64,000 nt of DNA. Origin: Paenibacillus woosongensis (lineage in GTDB: Bacteria; Bacillota; Bacilli; Paenibacillales; Paenibacillaceae). Below are positions 14,978-23,754 of this stretch, in pieces (position 1 is the stretch's first letter; each line of letters starts with the position of its first letter). The stretch spans positions 1,488,001 to 1,552,000 of the forward strand of contig NZ_CP126084.1 in the NCBI RefSeq assembly GCF_030122845.1, read 5' to 3'. Both the position numbers and the translations under genes were made by a program. The notes under the pieces are model-generated. The model worked only from the letters and a program-made list of their open reading frames with translations, was not told the origin of the DNA and searched no databases.

Positions 14978-16507
14978 ATGCCTAGAGTTTCAACGAGAAG
15001 GACAACGCTACGCTTTTTTTATGTACCCGTCATGCTTTTTTTCTCCTTGTTAATAGGGTGCAGCAATTTTCGGCCGGCTCAAACGGATGCCCGGGATCAG
15101 CGTCCCTATATATCGATTTTGGCACCTTTGCATTTCCCGCAGCAGCCCTCTCAAGAGGTCATAGCCGAGCTGGAGGGGCTGACGGGGGCAGAGCTTGATA
15201 TACGCTGGGTCCCTGAAGGGGTGTATACCGATAAAATGAATACGGCCCTCACGACCAACTCGCTGGCCAAGGTAACATTCGTAAAGTTTACCGACTACAG
15301 CCTGGTCAAAAATGCCATCAAATCGGGGGAGTTTTGGGAGATCGAGCCTTACCTTGGCCAGTTTCCCAACTTAAGCAAACTGAATCCTTCCATTCTGCAG
15401 CAGACGGCTGTAGAGGGAAAAATATACGGTCTGTACACGGAACGCCCGTCCTCAAGGCAAGGGATCATTATCCGCAAGGATTGGCTGGAGAATCTTCATC
15501 TGAAGGAGCCTCATTCCCTAGATGAGCTGTACGAAGTCCTGAAGCAATTTACGTACAATGACCCTGATCAGAACGGGAAGCAGGACACGATCGGCCTAGT
15601 TGACCGAAACGACCTGGTATATGGCGTATTTAAGACGCTGAGCTCTTATTTTGGTACCCCGAACAATTGGGAGCTGGCGGGCGGCGAGTTCATCCCTGAG
15701 TTTGAGACAGAAGAGTACATGGACACGATGAATTTCATGAAGAAGCTGTATGACGAGAGATTGATTAACCAGGACTTTGCCCTTACTAGCAAAGAGCTGC
15801 AGCGAGACAGCTTCATCCGCGGTTATGCAGGCGTTTACATCGGCAGCATGACGGACGCCCAGCGCCTCTCCATCGAAGCACATGCCGTAAACCCCAAGGT
15901 CGAGCTGGCACTGATCAACCGGATTAAGGGGCCGAAAGGGTATAAGGTCTGGTCCATTCCCAATTATAACGGACTGTATCTCTTCTCCAAAAAAGCGATC
16001 GCCACGGAAGAAGAACTGAAGCAGGTGCTCGCCTTTTTCGACCGGACCATGGATAAAGATGTTGCCAACCTGATGATGTATGGAGTGGAGGGACGCCATT
16101 ACGAAATCGTGGACGGGAAAGTCATTCTTCCCGAGGAGACCTCCAGGCTGCGCGTGGACGAGGTCAACCCGCTCTACTCGCTGATGATTGCCAATGTCAG
16201 CAACCAGAACATTCTGGAGGTAGCACAGAAGGAAGAACTGACCGCACTCGCGGAACGCCTCAGTGAAGATAATGAATCTTTCCTGGTAGCCGATCCAACC
16301 GTTCACTTAAGCTCTGACACGTATGATGAGAAGAATGCCGAGCTTTCGCAGATCATTACCGACGCAACCTACAATTATATTTTGGGCAAAATAACGGCGG
16401 AAGGGTTCAAGCAAGAAACTTTGAAATGGCGGCAAAACGGCGGCGACCTGATTATCCAGGAGTACCGCGAAGCCTTGGAGCGCGAACGAATAAGAGAACA
16501 TGAATAG
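14978..16507 (+). CDS. Extracellular solute-binding lipoprotein (pectin oligosaccharide type)
   Basis: The 509-residue protein has a signal peptide with lipobox SLLIGCS (acylated Cys about residue 28) and belongs to the family 1/LplA-YtcQ group of large solute-binding proteins. It shares long conserved stretches with the next gene product, for example FPNLSKL, VEGK-Y-LY, RQGII-RKDW and DTIG-VDRN. These proteins sit on the outer face of the membrane and deliver oligosaccharides to an ABC permease. The start follows an AGGGGGGACTGGA site. It is followed by its own terminator and is not in the same transcript as the permeases. It may be a second binding protein for the same permease pair or a sensor partner of the adjacent AraC regulator. 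Confidence 0.88.
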   Translation: MPRVSTRRTTLRFFYVPVMLFFSLLIGCSNFRPAQTDARDQRPYISILAPLHFPQQPSQEVIAELEGLTGAELDIRWVPEGVYTDKMNTALTTNSLAKVTFVKFTDYSLVKNAIKSGEFWEIEPYLGQFPNLSKLNPSILQQTAVEGKIYGLYTERPSSRQGIIIRKDWLENLHLKEPHSLDELYEVLKQFTYNDPDQNGKQDTIGLVDRNDLVYGVFKTLSSYFGTPNNWELAGGEFIPEFETEEYMDTMNFMKKLYDERLINQDFALTSKELQRDSFIRGYAGVYIGSMTDAQRLSIEAHAVNPKVELALINRIKGPKGYKVWSIPNYNGLYLFSKKAIATEEELKQVLAFFDRTMDKDVANLMMYGVEGRHYEIVDGKVILPEETSRLRVDEVNPLYSLMIANVSNQNILEVAQKEELTALAERLSEDNESFLVADPTVHLSSDTYDEKNAELSQIITDATYNYILGKITAEGFKQETLKWRQNGGDLIIQEYREALERERIREHE

Positions 16508-16519
16508 GGCCGGCAAGCG

Positions 16520-16549
16520 ACCACTGCGTCTTTAACGCAGTGGTTTTTT
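16520..16549 (+). terminator. Rho-independent terminator after first lipoprotein gene
   Basis: ACCACTGCG at 16520-16528 and CGCAGTGGT at 16536-16544 form a perfect 9-bp stem, followed by a run of T to 16549. Confidence 0.88.
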
Positions 16550-16578
16550 ATGTATGATTCCTGTCTTATGACGTCGAT

Positions 16579-16628
16579 AATCATTTGTTCAGATTCCTTG
16601 ATATACCGGCGTTTATGAACAAATGATT
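16579..16628. promoter_or_regulatory. 13-bp perfect inverted repeat upstream of transporter operon
   Basis: AATCATTTGTTCA at 16579-16591 and TGAACAAATGATT at 16616-16628 are perfect inverted repeats around a 24-bp centre. There is no T-run, so it is not a terminator. It lies 68-117 bp before the 16696 start. Its outer part shares the ATAATCATTT core seen at 14838-14866, so it is a candidate binding site for the AraC-type regulator. Confidence 0.6.
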
Positions 16629-16695
16629 GTATTCGTAACTGCGGTTAAGCTGTACTGTTGAACATGTAAACACAATAAGTCAAATGGAGGTCAAA

Positions 16696-18237
16696 ATGGT
16701 TATGAAGAAAAAATCCTTCTCCATCATGTTAGCGGTACTGCTGACACTAAGCGTAATGCTGACAGCCTGCGGCGGCAACGACAAAGCAGCTCCAACAGCA
16801 CCGGCAACAGGGGGCGATACGGCGAAAGGCGCCGAATCGGATGCACCGACAGAAATCAAGATCATGCTTCCACTTAATACTTCAGAGACACCGCCAGACA
16901 CCATTAAAAATGAATTAGAAAAATTGACGAACACGAAATTAACGTATCAATTTTTCCCGGCAGACACTTATGAAGAGAAACTGAACTCTTCTTTTGCAAC
17001 GGGTTCCCTGCCGCAAGTGACTTATTTGAAAAACCAAACAACCTTCATCCAAATGAAGGATGCGATTAAAGACGGACAATTCTGGGAGATCGGGCCTTAC
17101 CTCAGCGAGTTCCCTAATCTGAGCAAGCTGAAGCCGGAAATTCTCAATAATACGAAAGTCGAAGGCAAGCTGTACTCTCTGTACATTGGCAGACCGCTGG
17201 CCCGTCAAGGCATTATCTATCGTAAAGACTGGGCGGACAAATTGAATCTGGCTGCTCCGGCTAATGTCGATGAATTGTTCGAAATGGCGAAAGCGTTTAC
17301 AGAGCAAGATCCGGATGGCAACAACGTAAAGGATACGATCGGAGTCGTTGACCGGAACGAATTGATTTACGGCGCGTTCAAAACCGTATCCTCCTGGTTC
17401 GGAACACCGAACGGCTGGGGAGAGAAGGACGGCCAGCTGCAGCCTGAATTTACATTCCCGCAATATATCGACACCATGGACTTCTTCAAGAAGCTTCGCG
17501 ATGCCGGTTATATGAACCAGGACTTCGCGGCAACAAGTAAAACGGATGCCGTTAAAATGTTCACCAGCGGCAAAGCAGGCCTTTATATCGGCGGTTCCAT
17601 GCAGGATATCGACTCCTTGCACAAGGACCTCATCAAGAACGTTCCAGATGCTGTTGTAGATACGCACAGTATGGTGGCCGGACCGGACGGAAAGTTTGCC
17701 CAGTGGATGATCCCTGGATATAACAACGTAGTTCTGTTCCCGAAAAGCGCAATCAAAGACGAGGCAGAGTTGAAAAAAATCCTTGCCTTCTTTGACAAAA
17801 TGATGACGCCGGAAGTTTCCAACCTGATGTTCTGGGGCATCGAGGGCGTCCACTATACGGTTGAAGACGGCAAAGCCAAGCCAACCGAGGACAAGGAATT
17901 GATCGAAAGGGAAGTTAAAGGCTACAAGGATAGCGTCATTGGCGAATCCGAGACGAATGGCATGTATGAGCCATACAACACTCTGCCAGGCAGAATCCAT
18001 GCAGAAGAGCTTCTCTTGGAAAACGTGAAGGTAGGTGTTCCTGACCCTACGGCACCGCTTGATTCCGCTACGTATACGGAGAAAGGCGTCGAACTGCAGC
18101 AAATCATTACGGACGCAACCTACAAATACATGTACGGCCAAATCGATAAAGCCGGTTTTGAGAAAGAAGTTGAGAACTGGAAGAAGCGGGGCGGGGATAA
18201 AATCATCGAAGAGTACAACGCTGCATACAAGAAATAA
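16696..18237 (+). CDS. Extracellular solute-binding lipoprotein of the pectin ABC importer
   Basis: The 513-residue lipoprotein has a signal peptide and lipobox MLTACGG (Cys about residue 25), then an Ala/Thr/Gly linker and a two-lobe solute-binding domain of the YtcQ/LplA group. Key stretches include EFPNLSKLKPEILNN, RQGIIYRKDWADKL and MFWGIEGVHY. The start at 16696 is chosen because TGGAGG (16685-16690) is its ribosome site; an ATG at 16684 overlaps that site. It is followed by a stem-loop and two permease genes, the standard order of a type I sugar importer. GH105 and GH28 genes downstream suggest oligogalacturonides or rhamnogalacturonan fragments as cargo. No ATPase gene is present, so a shared MsmX-type ATPase is presumed. 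Confidence 0.9.
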   Translation: MVMKKKSFSIMLAVLLTLSVMLTACGGNDKAAPTAPATGGDTAKGAESDAPTEIKIMLPLNTSETPPDTIKNELEKLTNTKLTYQFFPADTYEEKLNSSFATGSLPQVTYLKNQTTFIQMKDAIKDGQFWEIGPYLSEFPNLSKLKPEILNNTKVEGKLYSLYIGRPLARQGIIYRKDWADKLNLAAPANVDELFEMAKAFTEQDPDGNNVKDTIGVVDRNELIYGAFKTVSSWFGTPNGWGEKDGQLQPEFTFPQYIDTMDFFKKLRDAGYMNQDFAATSKTDAVKMFTSGKAGLYIGGSMQDIDSLHKDLIKNVPDAVVDTHSMVAGPDGKFAQWMIPGYNNVVLFPKSAIKDEAELKKILAFFDKMMTPEVSNLMFWGIEGVHYTVEDGKAKPTEDKELIEREVKGYKDSVIGESETNGMYEPYNTLPGRIHAEELLLENVKVGVPDPTAPLDSATYTEKGVELQQIITDATYKYMYGQIDKAGFEKEVENWKKRGGDKIIEEYNAAYKK

Positions 18238-18277
18238 GGATTTGGCCAAGGCAAGCTAGGCTAGCTATAAATGGAAG

Positions 18278-18314
18278 TAGAAAAGGTTGTTGATGTACTC
18301 AACAGCCTCTTCTA
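18278..18314 (+). other. Intra-operon stem-loop between binding protein and permease
   Basis: TAGAAAAGGTTGTTGA at 18278-18293 pairs with TCAACAGCCTCTTCTA at 18299-18314 (one mismatch, one G-U) around a 5-nt loop. No T-run follows. A stem here may protect the upstream message or weaken read-through, so that binding protein exceeds permease. Confidence 0.55.
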
Positions 18315-18367
18315 TTCCTAAGAGCTGCGCAGCCTTGCACCAATATGAAACAGAAAGGAAGAAGAAC

Positions 18368-19333
18368 ATGCAGGAAGTCACCGCACAGGCAAGTACAGCT
18401 CAACCGGTACTTGAGGCTTCGAAGAACAAAAATGAAGTTAGAAAACGAATATGGAGAAATCGATGGCTCTATGTCATGATTGCGCCGGGCTTGCTGTACT
18501 TTATCATTTTCAAATACCTGCCCATGTACGGACTCATCATTTCATTCCAGGATTACAAGCCCTACAACGGCATCATGGGAAGCAACTGGGTAGGCATGAA
18601 GCATTTCAACAGGCTGTTCAGTGAACCCGATTTTCTAAACATTTTGAAGAACACCATTGTTCTATTCGGACTGAATATCTTTATATACTTTCCGATACCG
18701 ATCATCCTTGCGTTAATGTTGAATGAGCTCAGGGGGAACTTCTTCAAACGGATTTTCCAGTCGCTCCTCTATATCCCCCATTTTATGTCGTGGGTTATCG
18801 TCGTCTCCATTTCATTTGTCATGGTGACGATGGACGGAGGGATTATCAATGATTTGCTAGTCTTTTTTGGATTTGAAAAAATCAACTTTCTGCTGAATCC
18901 GAGCTGGTTTAGGCCGATGTACATCATCCAGGTGATCTGGAGAGAAGCAGGCTGGGGAACGATCATTTACCTGGCTTCGATCGCGGCAATCGACCCAGGG
19001 CTGTATGAAGCGGCTCGCATGGACGGTGCCGGACGACTGAGACAAATTTGGCATATTACAATCCCGGCCATTCGGGGCGTTATTATTACTCTCTTTATTT
19101 TGAAAATTGGTTCCGTTCTCGATTTGGGATTCGAACACGTCTACTTGCTGCTCAATTCCATGAACAGAGAAGTTGCGGAGATTATCGATACGTATGTTTA
19201 TACTGCAGGTTTAAGACAAGGTCAGTTCAGCTACAGTACGGCGATCGGCTTCTTTAAATCCGTCATCGGCCTCATTCTGGTCATGACTGTAAACAAAATC
19301 TCTAAGAAAATGGGAGAAGAAGGCGTCTATTGA
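18368..19333 (+). CDS. Sugar ABC transporter permease (LplB/YteP type)
   Basis: The 321-residue integral membrane protein has six predicted helices and the EAA loop YEAARMDGAGRLRQIWHITI P around residue 220, which docks the cytoplasmic ATPase. The N-terminal WLYVMIAPGLLYFIIFKYLP and the MYGLIISFQDYKPYNGI stretch are typical of LplB-type permeases. The start at 18368 is supported by AAAGGAAGAAG; a longer form from 18287 would include the stem-loop. It forms a heterodimer with the next permease to import the cargo of the lipoprotein at 16696. The gene pair is close to Bacillus YteP/YtcP, which belongs to a pectin-uptake system. Confidence 0.9.
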   Translation: MQEVTAQASTAQPVLEASKNKNEVRKRIWRNRWLYVMIAPGLLYFIIFKYLPMYGLIISFQDYKPYNGIMGSNWVGMKHFNRLFSEPDFLNILKNTIVLFGLNIFIYFPIPIILALMLNELRGNFFKRIFQSLLYIPHFMSWVIVVSISFVMVTMDGGIINDLLVFFGFEKINFLLNPSWFRPMYIIQVIWREAGWGTIIYLASIAAIDPGLYEAARMDGAGRLRQIWHITIPAIRGVIITLFILKIGSVLDLGFEHVYLLLNSMNREVAEIIDTYVYTAGLRQGQFSYSTAIGFFKSVIGLILVMTVNKISKKMGEEGVY

Positions 19334-19354
19334 TATGCTACGGGAGGAATTGAA

Positions 19355-20230
19355 ATGGTAGAAGATAGATCTTTCACCGGCAGGCTGTTTGCTGCCCTTA
19401 ACTTTACGTTATTAGCGATCATCGCTTTAATTACGGTGCTTCCTTTTATTCACGTTGTAGCAGGATCATTTACCACGAGCGCGGAATTGGCGGCCAGTAA
19501 ATTCGTGCTGATTCCCAAGGTTTGGAGCTTCGAGGCGTATAAATTTATATTTTCCACGAATACGATTTTTAAGGCGATGGGCGTATCCATCGGAGTCACG
19601 CTGGTTGGAACCCTGGTCAGTATGTTTCTGACGTCTTTGATGGCTTATGGATTAGCGCGCCGGGATTTGGACGGACGCAAGGTCGTGAACTTCATGGTCG
19701 TATTTACAATGTTATTCCATGGCGGATTGATTCCTACGTTCCTGGTCGTTAAAGAACTGGGCATGATCGATACGTATGCTGCATTGATTATTCCGTCGGC
19801 AATCAGTGCGTTTAACATGATTATTCTTAAAAACTTTTTTCAGAATATACCGGAAGGGCTTGAGGAATCAGCCAAAATTGACGGTTGCAACGATTTCGGC
19901 ATTTTGTTCAAAATTGTACTGCCTTTATCCATGCCGGCGATGGCGACGATTTCATTGTTCTACGCGGTTACTTATTGGAACACCTACTTGACGGCGATTC
20001 TGTACCTGGATGACAGCGCGAAATGGCCGATTCAGGTCCTGCTCAGACAAATTGTCGTCCTGGCCAGCGGACTGGATCATAGCGCCACGCTGGACGGCGT
20101 CGTTCCGCCGCCGGACCAGACCATTAAAATGGCGGTTATCGTCGTAGCCACTCTGCCAATTCTGATGGTGTATCCGTTCCTGCAGAAGCATTTTGCCAAA
20201 GGGGCATTGCTGGGTTCGATGAAAGGATAA
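19355..20230 (+). CDS. Carbohydrate ABC transporter permease (YtcP type)
   Basis: This 291-residue permease has six hydrophobic helices and the EAA loop EESAKIDGCNDFGILFKIVL P around residue 190. The start IIALITVLPFIHVVAGSFTT and the C-terminal LLGSMKG are family hallmarks of YtcP-like proteins. A GGGAGGAATTGAA ribosome site precedes the ATG, and the spacing to the upstream permease is 21 bp. It pairs with the LplB-type protein. No ATPase gene follows; the next gene is GH105, so the operon links import to oligosaccharide processing. Confidence 0.9.
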   Translation: MVEDRSFTGRLFAALNFTLLAIIALITVLPFIHVVAGSFTTSAELAASKFVLIPKVWSFEAYKFIFSTNTIFKAMGVSIGVTLVGTLVSMFLTSLMAYGLARRDLDGRKVVNFMVVFTMLFHGGLIPTFLVVKELGMIDTYAALIIPSAISAFNMIILKNFFQNIPEGLEESAKIDGCNDFGILFKIVLPLSMPAMATISLFYAVTYWNTYLTAILYLDDSAKWPIQVLLRQIVVLASGLDHSATLDGVVPPPDQTIKMAVIVVATLPILMVYPFLQKHFAKGALLGSMKG

Positions 20231-20289
20231 TTCAATAGACAGTTCATCTTGGAGCATGAGGATATTGCGAATATGGAGGGAGCTTAGAA

Positions 20290-21387
20290 ATGACTGTAAA
20301 TGTATCGGCTGCGCCGCTGGATTGGGCCAAAAAAGCATGCGATTCCTTAATGGACACCTATAAGGCGGGGGAGCTTCCCCCGGCTCACCGCTGGCATTAT
20401 CATCAGGGTGTATTCCTATGCGGCATGGAGCTGCTCTGGGAAACGGTTCGGGAGGATCGTTATGTTAATTATATTCAGGAATACGTAGATGATCTGGTGG
20501 ATGAGCACGGCAATTTGTACTTTCAGCGGGATGAGCTGGATGCGATGCAGGCTGGCCTGCTGCTGTTCAATCTGCATGAAAGAACGGGACAGGATAAATA
20601 CCGGATTGCTGCGGAGAAGCTGAGAAATCTGCTGCTGACCATCAACCAGACCTCGGAGGGCGGCTTCTGGCACAAGGATAAATATCCTTACCAAATGTGG
20701 CTGGACGGACTTTACATGGCCGGCGTATTCTCCTTGAAATATGCGAACGCCTATGGAGAGACGGGCCTGCGTGATACGGTGCTTCATCAAGAGAGATTAA
20801 TGCGCAAGCATATGAGGGACGAGGCAACCGGTCTTCTGTATCATGCTTGGGACGAAAGCCGCCGCATGCCGTGGGCCGATCCGGAGACAGGATGCTCGCC
20901 TGAGTTTTGGAGCCGGTCGCTGGGGTGGTATGGTCTTGCCCTGGCCCAGTTCATGGATCTGCTGCCGGCAGACCATCCGGGGCGTGCGGAGCTGATTCCT
21001 GTGTTGGGTGATTTCGTAGAAGCGCTGATTCGCTATCAAGACGAAGAAAGCGGGTTATGGTATCAGGTTGTCGATAAAGGCCATATGTCCGATAACTGGC
21101 TTGAAACTTCGGGTTCGTGCTTATTCGTGTATGCGATTGCGAAGGCCGTTAAGCTGGGAATATCCGGAGAGAAAGCTCTGGCTGCAGCCCAAAAAGGTTA
21201 CAAGGGCTTGATCAGCGTGCTGCAGCAGGATGAACAGGGAAGATTGATTTTGCCGGATATTTGCATTGGCACCTCCGCCGGGGATTACGAAAATTACGTC
21301 ACCCGTCCAAAAGTAAATAACGATTTGCACGGGGTAGGCGCCCTGGTTATGGCCTGTGTTGAGATGCAGTCCTTCATCAACGGTTAA
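20290..21387 (+). CDS. GH105 unsaturated rhamnogalacturonyl hydrolase (YteR/YesR-like)
   Basis: The 365-residue cytosolic enzyme has an (alpha/alpha)6-barrel of the GH88/GH105 clan. The catalytic Asp lies in YQMWLDGLYMAGVFSLKYA (about residue 143), and PEFWSRSLGWYGLALAQFMD and LETSGSCLFVYAIAKAVKLG form further conserved walls. These enzymes hydrate and remove unsaturated galacturonyl residues from lyase-generated rhamnogalacturonan disaccharides. No signal peptide is seen, in line with action after import. A GGAGGGAGC ribosome site supports the start. It is the first enzyme gene after the ABC permeases. Its presence implies that lyase products reach the cell, although no pectate lyase is encoded in the window. 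Confidence 0.9.
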   Translation: MTVNVSAAPLDWAKKACDSLMDTYKAGELPPAHRWHYHQGVFLCGMELLWETVREDRYVNYIQEYVDDLVDEHGNLYFQRDELDAMQAGLLLFNLHERTGQDKYRIAAEKLRNLLLTINQTSEGGFWHKDKYPYQMWLDGLYMAGVFSLKYANAYGETGLRDTVLHQERLMRKHMRDEATGLLYHAWDESRRMPWADPETGCSPEFWSRSLGWYGLALAQFMDLLPADHPGRAELIPVLGDFVEALIRYQDEESGLWYQVVDKGHMSDNWLETSGSCLFVYAIAKAVKLGISGEKALAAAQKGYKGLISVLQQDEQGRLILPDICIGTSAGDYENYVTRPKVNNDLHGVGALVMACVEMQSFING

Positions 21388-21489
21388 TGGCAACGATCTT
21401 CATTGCAGCAGGACTTGATTCTCTGGAAACGCAGGGTATCAGGTCCTTATGTATCTAAGACGATAGCATAAGAATGGGAGCGAGAGCAG

Positions 21490-22851
21490 ATGCATGTATA
21501 TAACATTGTAGATTACGGGGCGCAGCGGGATAGCGGGATACTCGCGACAGAGGCGATTGCCAAAGCGATTGCCGCGGCCAGCGAAGCCGGAGGTGGAACG
21601 GTATATGTGCCGGCGGGCACGTTTTTGACCGGAGCTATTTTTCTGACAAGCAATATAGAATTGCGCTTGAATCCCGGGGCAGTGCTGTCATTTAGCACGA
21701 ATCCGGATGATTTTCCGGCCGTGGAATCGCGATGGGAAGGCGTAAAGCGGCAGGTGCACGCGCCTTGCATTAACGGCTTCGATGCGCAAAACGTATCGAT
21801 TACCGGAAGCGGGACAATCGAAGGGAACGGGCAGCCGTGGTGGGATAAGCACCGAAACAGACCGGAGGAGCTGGAGTATCCGCGGCCAACGACAATTGGT
21901 TTCTATAACTGCCGGCGGGTGACGATCAAGGATGTGAACATCCGGAATTCCCCAAGCTGGACCATCAATCCGATTTGCTGCTATGATGTCACCGTGGACA
22001 ATGTCTCGATCTATAATCCGGCGGATTCGCCAAATACGGACGGCATTAACCCGGAGTCATGCACGAACGTGCGCATTAGCAACTGCAATATCGATGTTGG
22101 CGACGATTGCATTGCGATTAAGGCCGGAACCGAAGATACGGCGGAGCGCGTGCCATGCGAGAACATCACGATTACGAACTGCACGATGGTTCATGGTCAT
22201 GGCGCCGTCGTGCTCGGAAGCGAGATGAGCGGAAATATTCGCAACGTCACGATCAGCAACTGCACGTTTAAGCAGACGGATCGGGGCATTCGGCTCAAAT
22301 CCAGGCGAGGACGCGGTGGAATTGTTGAAGATATTCGCATCAGCAACATTGTCATGGAAGATGTGATCTGTCCAATCAAGCTGAACCTGTATTATTTCTG
22401 CGGACCTCGCGGCAAGGAGAAATATGTATGGGATAAACATCCTTACCCGGTCACAGAGGAAACTCCGTGCTTCCGCCGCATTCATTTCGCGAATATTACG
22501 GCCCGGAACGTTCATGCCGCAGCCGGTTTCCTGTATGGACTCGCTGAGCAATACATCTCAGAAATCACATTCAACGATATTGATATTTCCATGGCGAAGG
22601 ATGCGGTTCCAGGTTATCCCGCGATGATGGCAGGCATCGATAAAATGCAGCGCCGCGGTTTTTATCTGGGGAACGTACGAGATATTCGTTTTAACCGGGT
22701 TACGATTGAGAACCATGAGGGCACGGCCTTCTATATCGAGAACGGCGACAATGTGGAAATTACGCAATGTGAATCCAGAAACACCACCAAGCCTGAGAAG
22801 CTGGTCGAGCAAGTGACAGTCGCACCTTCCAACGATAATATGATTGAATGA
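21490..22851 (+). CDS. GH28 polygalacturonase, intracellular exo-type likely
   Basis: The 453-residue protein has a right-handed parallel beta-helix. All GH28 signatures are visible: NTDGINPESC (NTD), DVGDDCIAIKAG (DD), VHGHGAVVLGSEMSG (GHG) and GIRLKSRRGRGG (RxK). It hydrolyses alpha-1,4 bonds between galacturonate residues. The RxK motif with an extended GRGG turn and the lack of a signal peptide fit exo-acting cytosolic enzymes that release galacturonate from short oligomers. A GGGAGCGAGAGCAG site precedes the ATG. The following hydrolase starts 12 bp downstream. Endo action cannot be excluded from sequence alone. Confidence 0.92.
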   Translation: MHVYNIVDYGAQRDSGILATEAIAKAIAAASEAGGGTVYVPAGTFLTGAIFLTSNIELRLNPGAVLSFSTNPDDFPAVESRWEGVKRQVHAPCINGFDAQNVSITGSGTIEGNGQPWWDKHRNRPEELEYPRPTTIGFYNCRRVTIKDVNIRNSPSWTINPICCYDVTVDNVSIYNPADSPNTDGINPESCTNVRISNCNIDVGDDCIAIKAGTEDTAERVPCENITITNCTMVHGHGAVVLGSEMSGNIRNVTISNCTFKQTDRGIRLKSRRGRGGIVEDIRISNIVMEDVICPIKLNLYYFCGPRGKEKYVWDKHPYPVTEETPCFRRIHFANITARNVHAAAGFLYGLAEQYISEITFNDIDISMAKDAVPGYPAMMAGIDKMQRRGFYLGNVRDIRFNRVTIENHEGTAFYIENGDNVEITQCESRNTTKPEKLVEQVTVAPSNDNMIE

Positions 22852-22862
22852 GGTGAAGTGTT

Positions 22863-23753
22863 ATGACACGTGAGCGTTTAAGAGGATTGCTGGGAGACCT
22901 GCCCGTCAATAGGCCGATAACGGCGACGGTATTAACCCAGGAGGAGTACGACGGCTACTTCCTGGAATCTTTGGTGCTCGACCTGAATGGAATCGAACAA
23001 GTACCTGCTTATGTGGCTAAACCTTTACATGGGGAAGGGCCGTTCCCGCTCGTTGTTGTCAACCATTCCCATGGCGGGGATTATGAACGGGGCCGCAAGG
23101 AATTTATCAAGAGCAGCCATTATTTGCAGGAGCCTTCATTTGCGAAGGTTCTTACGGGAATGGGATATGCGGCCTGCTGTATCGATATGTGGGGCTTCAA
23201 CGAGCGCGGGGGCAAGAAGGAGAGCGAGCTCGTCAAGGAAATGCTGTGGCGGGGCAGGGTAATGTGGGGCATGATGATTTACGATAATATGCGCATGGTC
23301 GATTACATGTGCCACCGTGAGGATATCGATCCTTCTCGCATCGCAACGATGGGGATGTCGATGGGGGCCATGATGTCATGGTGGCTCGCGGCCCTCGATG
23401 AGCGGATCAAGGTCGCGATCGACATCTGCGGGCAAGTTGATGCGGAGACGCTGATTGCCAAGCGGGGCCTGGATCATCATGGGTTCTATTCGTACGTGCC
23501 GGGCCTGCTGAAGCATTTCAAGACCCTGGATATTCAGAAGCTTATCGTGCCGCGGGCCCGCATGAGCATGGTCGGGCGCAACGACCGGATGACCCCGATC
23601 GAGGGCGTCGAGTATTTAGCCGACGGGCTGTATGAGGCTTATCAGGCCGCAGGCCAAGCCGACCGTTGGCAGCCGGTCGTTTCCAGTGCCGGACATATGG
23701 AGACGTTGGAAATGCGGGTAGCCTGGCAGAAATTTTTGGCGGAGCATTTGTAG
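22863..23753 (+). CDS. Alpha/beta hydrolase (abhydrolase_7/dienelactone-type), probable oligosaccharide esterase
   Basis: The 296-residue alpha/beta hydrolase has the nucleophile elbow ATMGMSMGAMMSWWLAALDE (Ser about residue 163), a probable Asp in MVGRNDRMTPI and a His in SSAGHMETLE. The N-terminal PFPLVVVNHSHGGDYERGRK carries the oxyanion region. No signal peptide is present. It sits between GH28 and pectinesterase genes with only 12 and 1 bp gaps, so co-translation is likely. Related enzymes are acetyl-xylan or cinnamoyl esterases; here it may remove acetyl or feruloyl groups from pectin fragments. The substrate is inferred from neighbours. Confidence 0.7.
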   Translation: MTRERLRGLLGDLPVNRPITATVLTQEEYDGYFLESLVLDLNGIEQVPAYVAKPLHGEGPFPLVVVNHSHGGDYERGRKEFIKSSHYLQEPSFAKVLTGMGYAACCIDMWGFNERGGKKESELVKEMLWRGRVMWGMMIYDNMRMVDYMCHREDIDPSRIATMGMSMGAMMSWWLAALDERIKVAIDICGQVDAETLIAKRGLDHHGFYSYVPGLLKHFKTLDIQKLIVPRARMSMVGRNDRMTPIEGVEYLADGLYEAYQAAGQADRWQPVVSSAGHMETLEMRVAWQKFLAEHL

Positions 23754-23754
23754 A

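Noticed and set aside
16939-18249. A 436-codon open frame on the minus strand opposite the pectin binding-protein gene
   Set aside because: It is fully antisense to a convincing lipoprotein gene, has no ribosome site, and its product has no recognisable domain. Long antisense frames are expected from the codon bias here.
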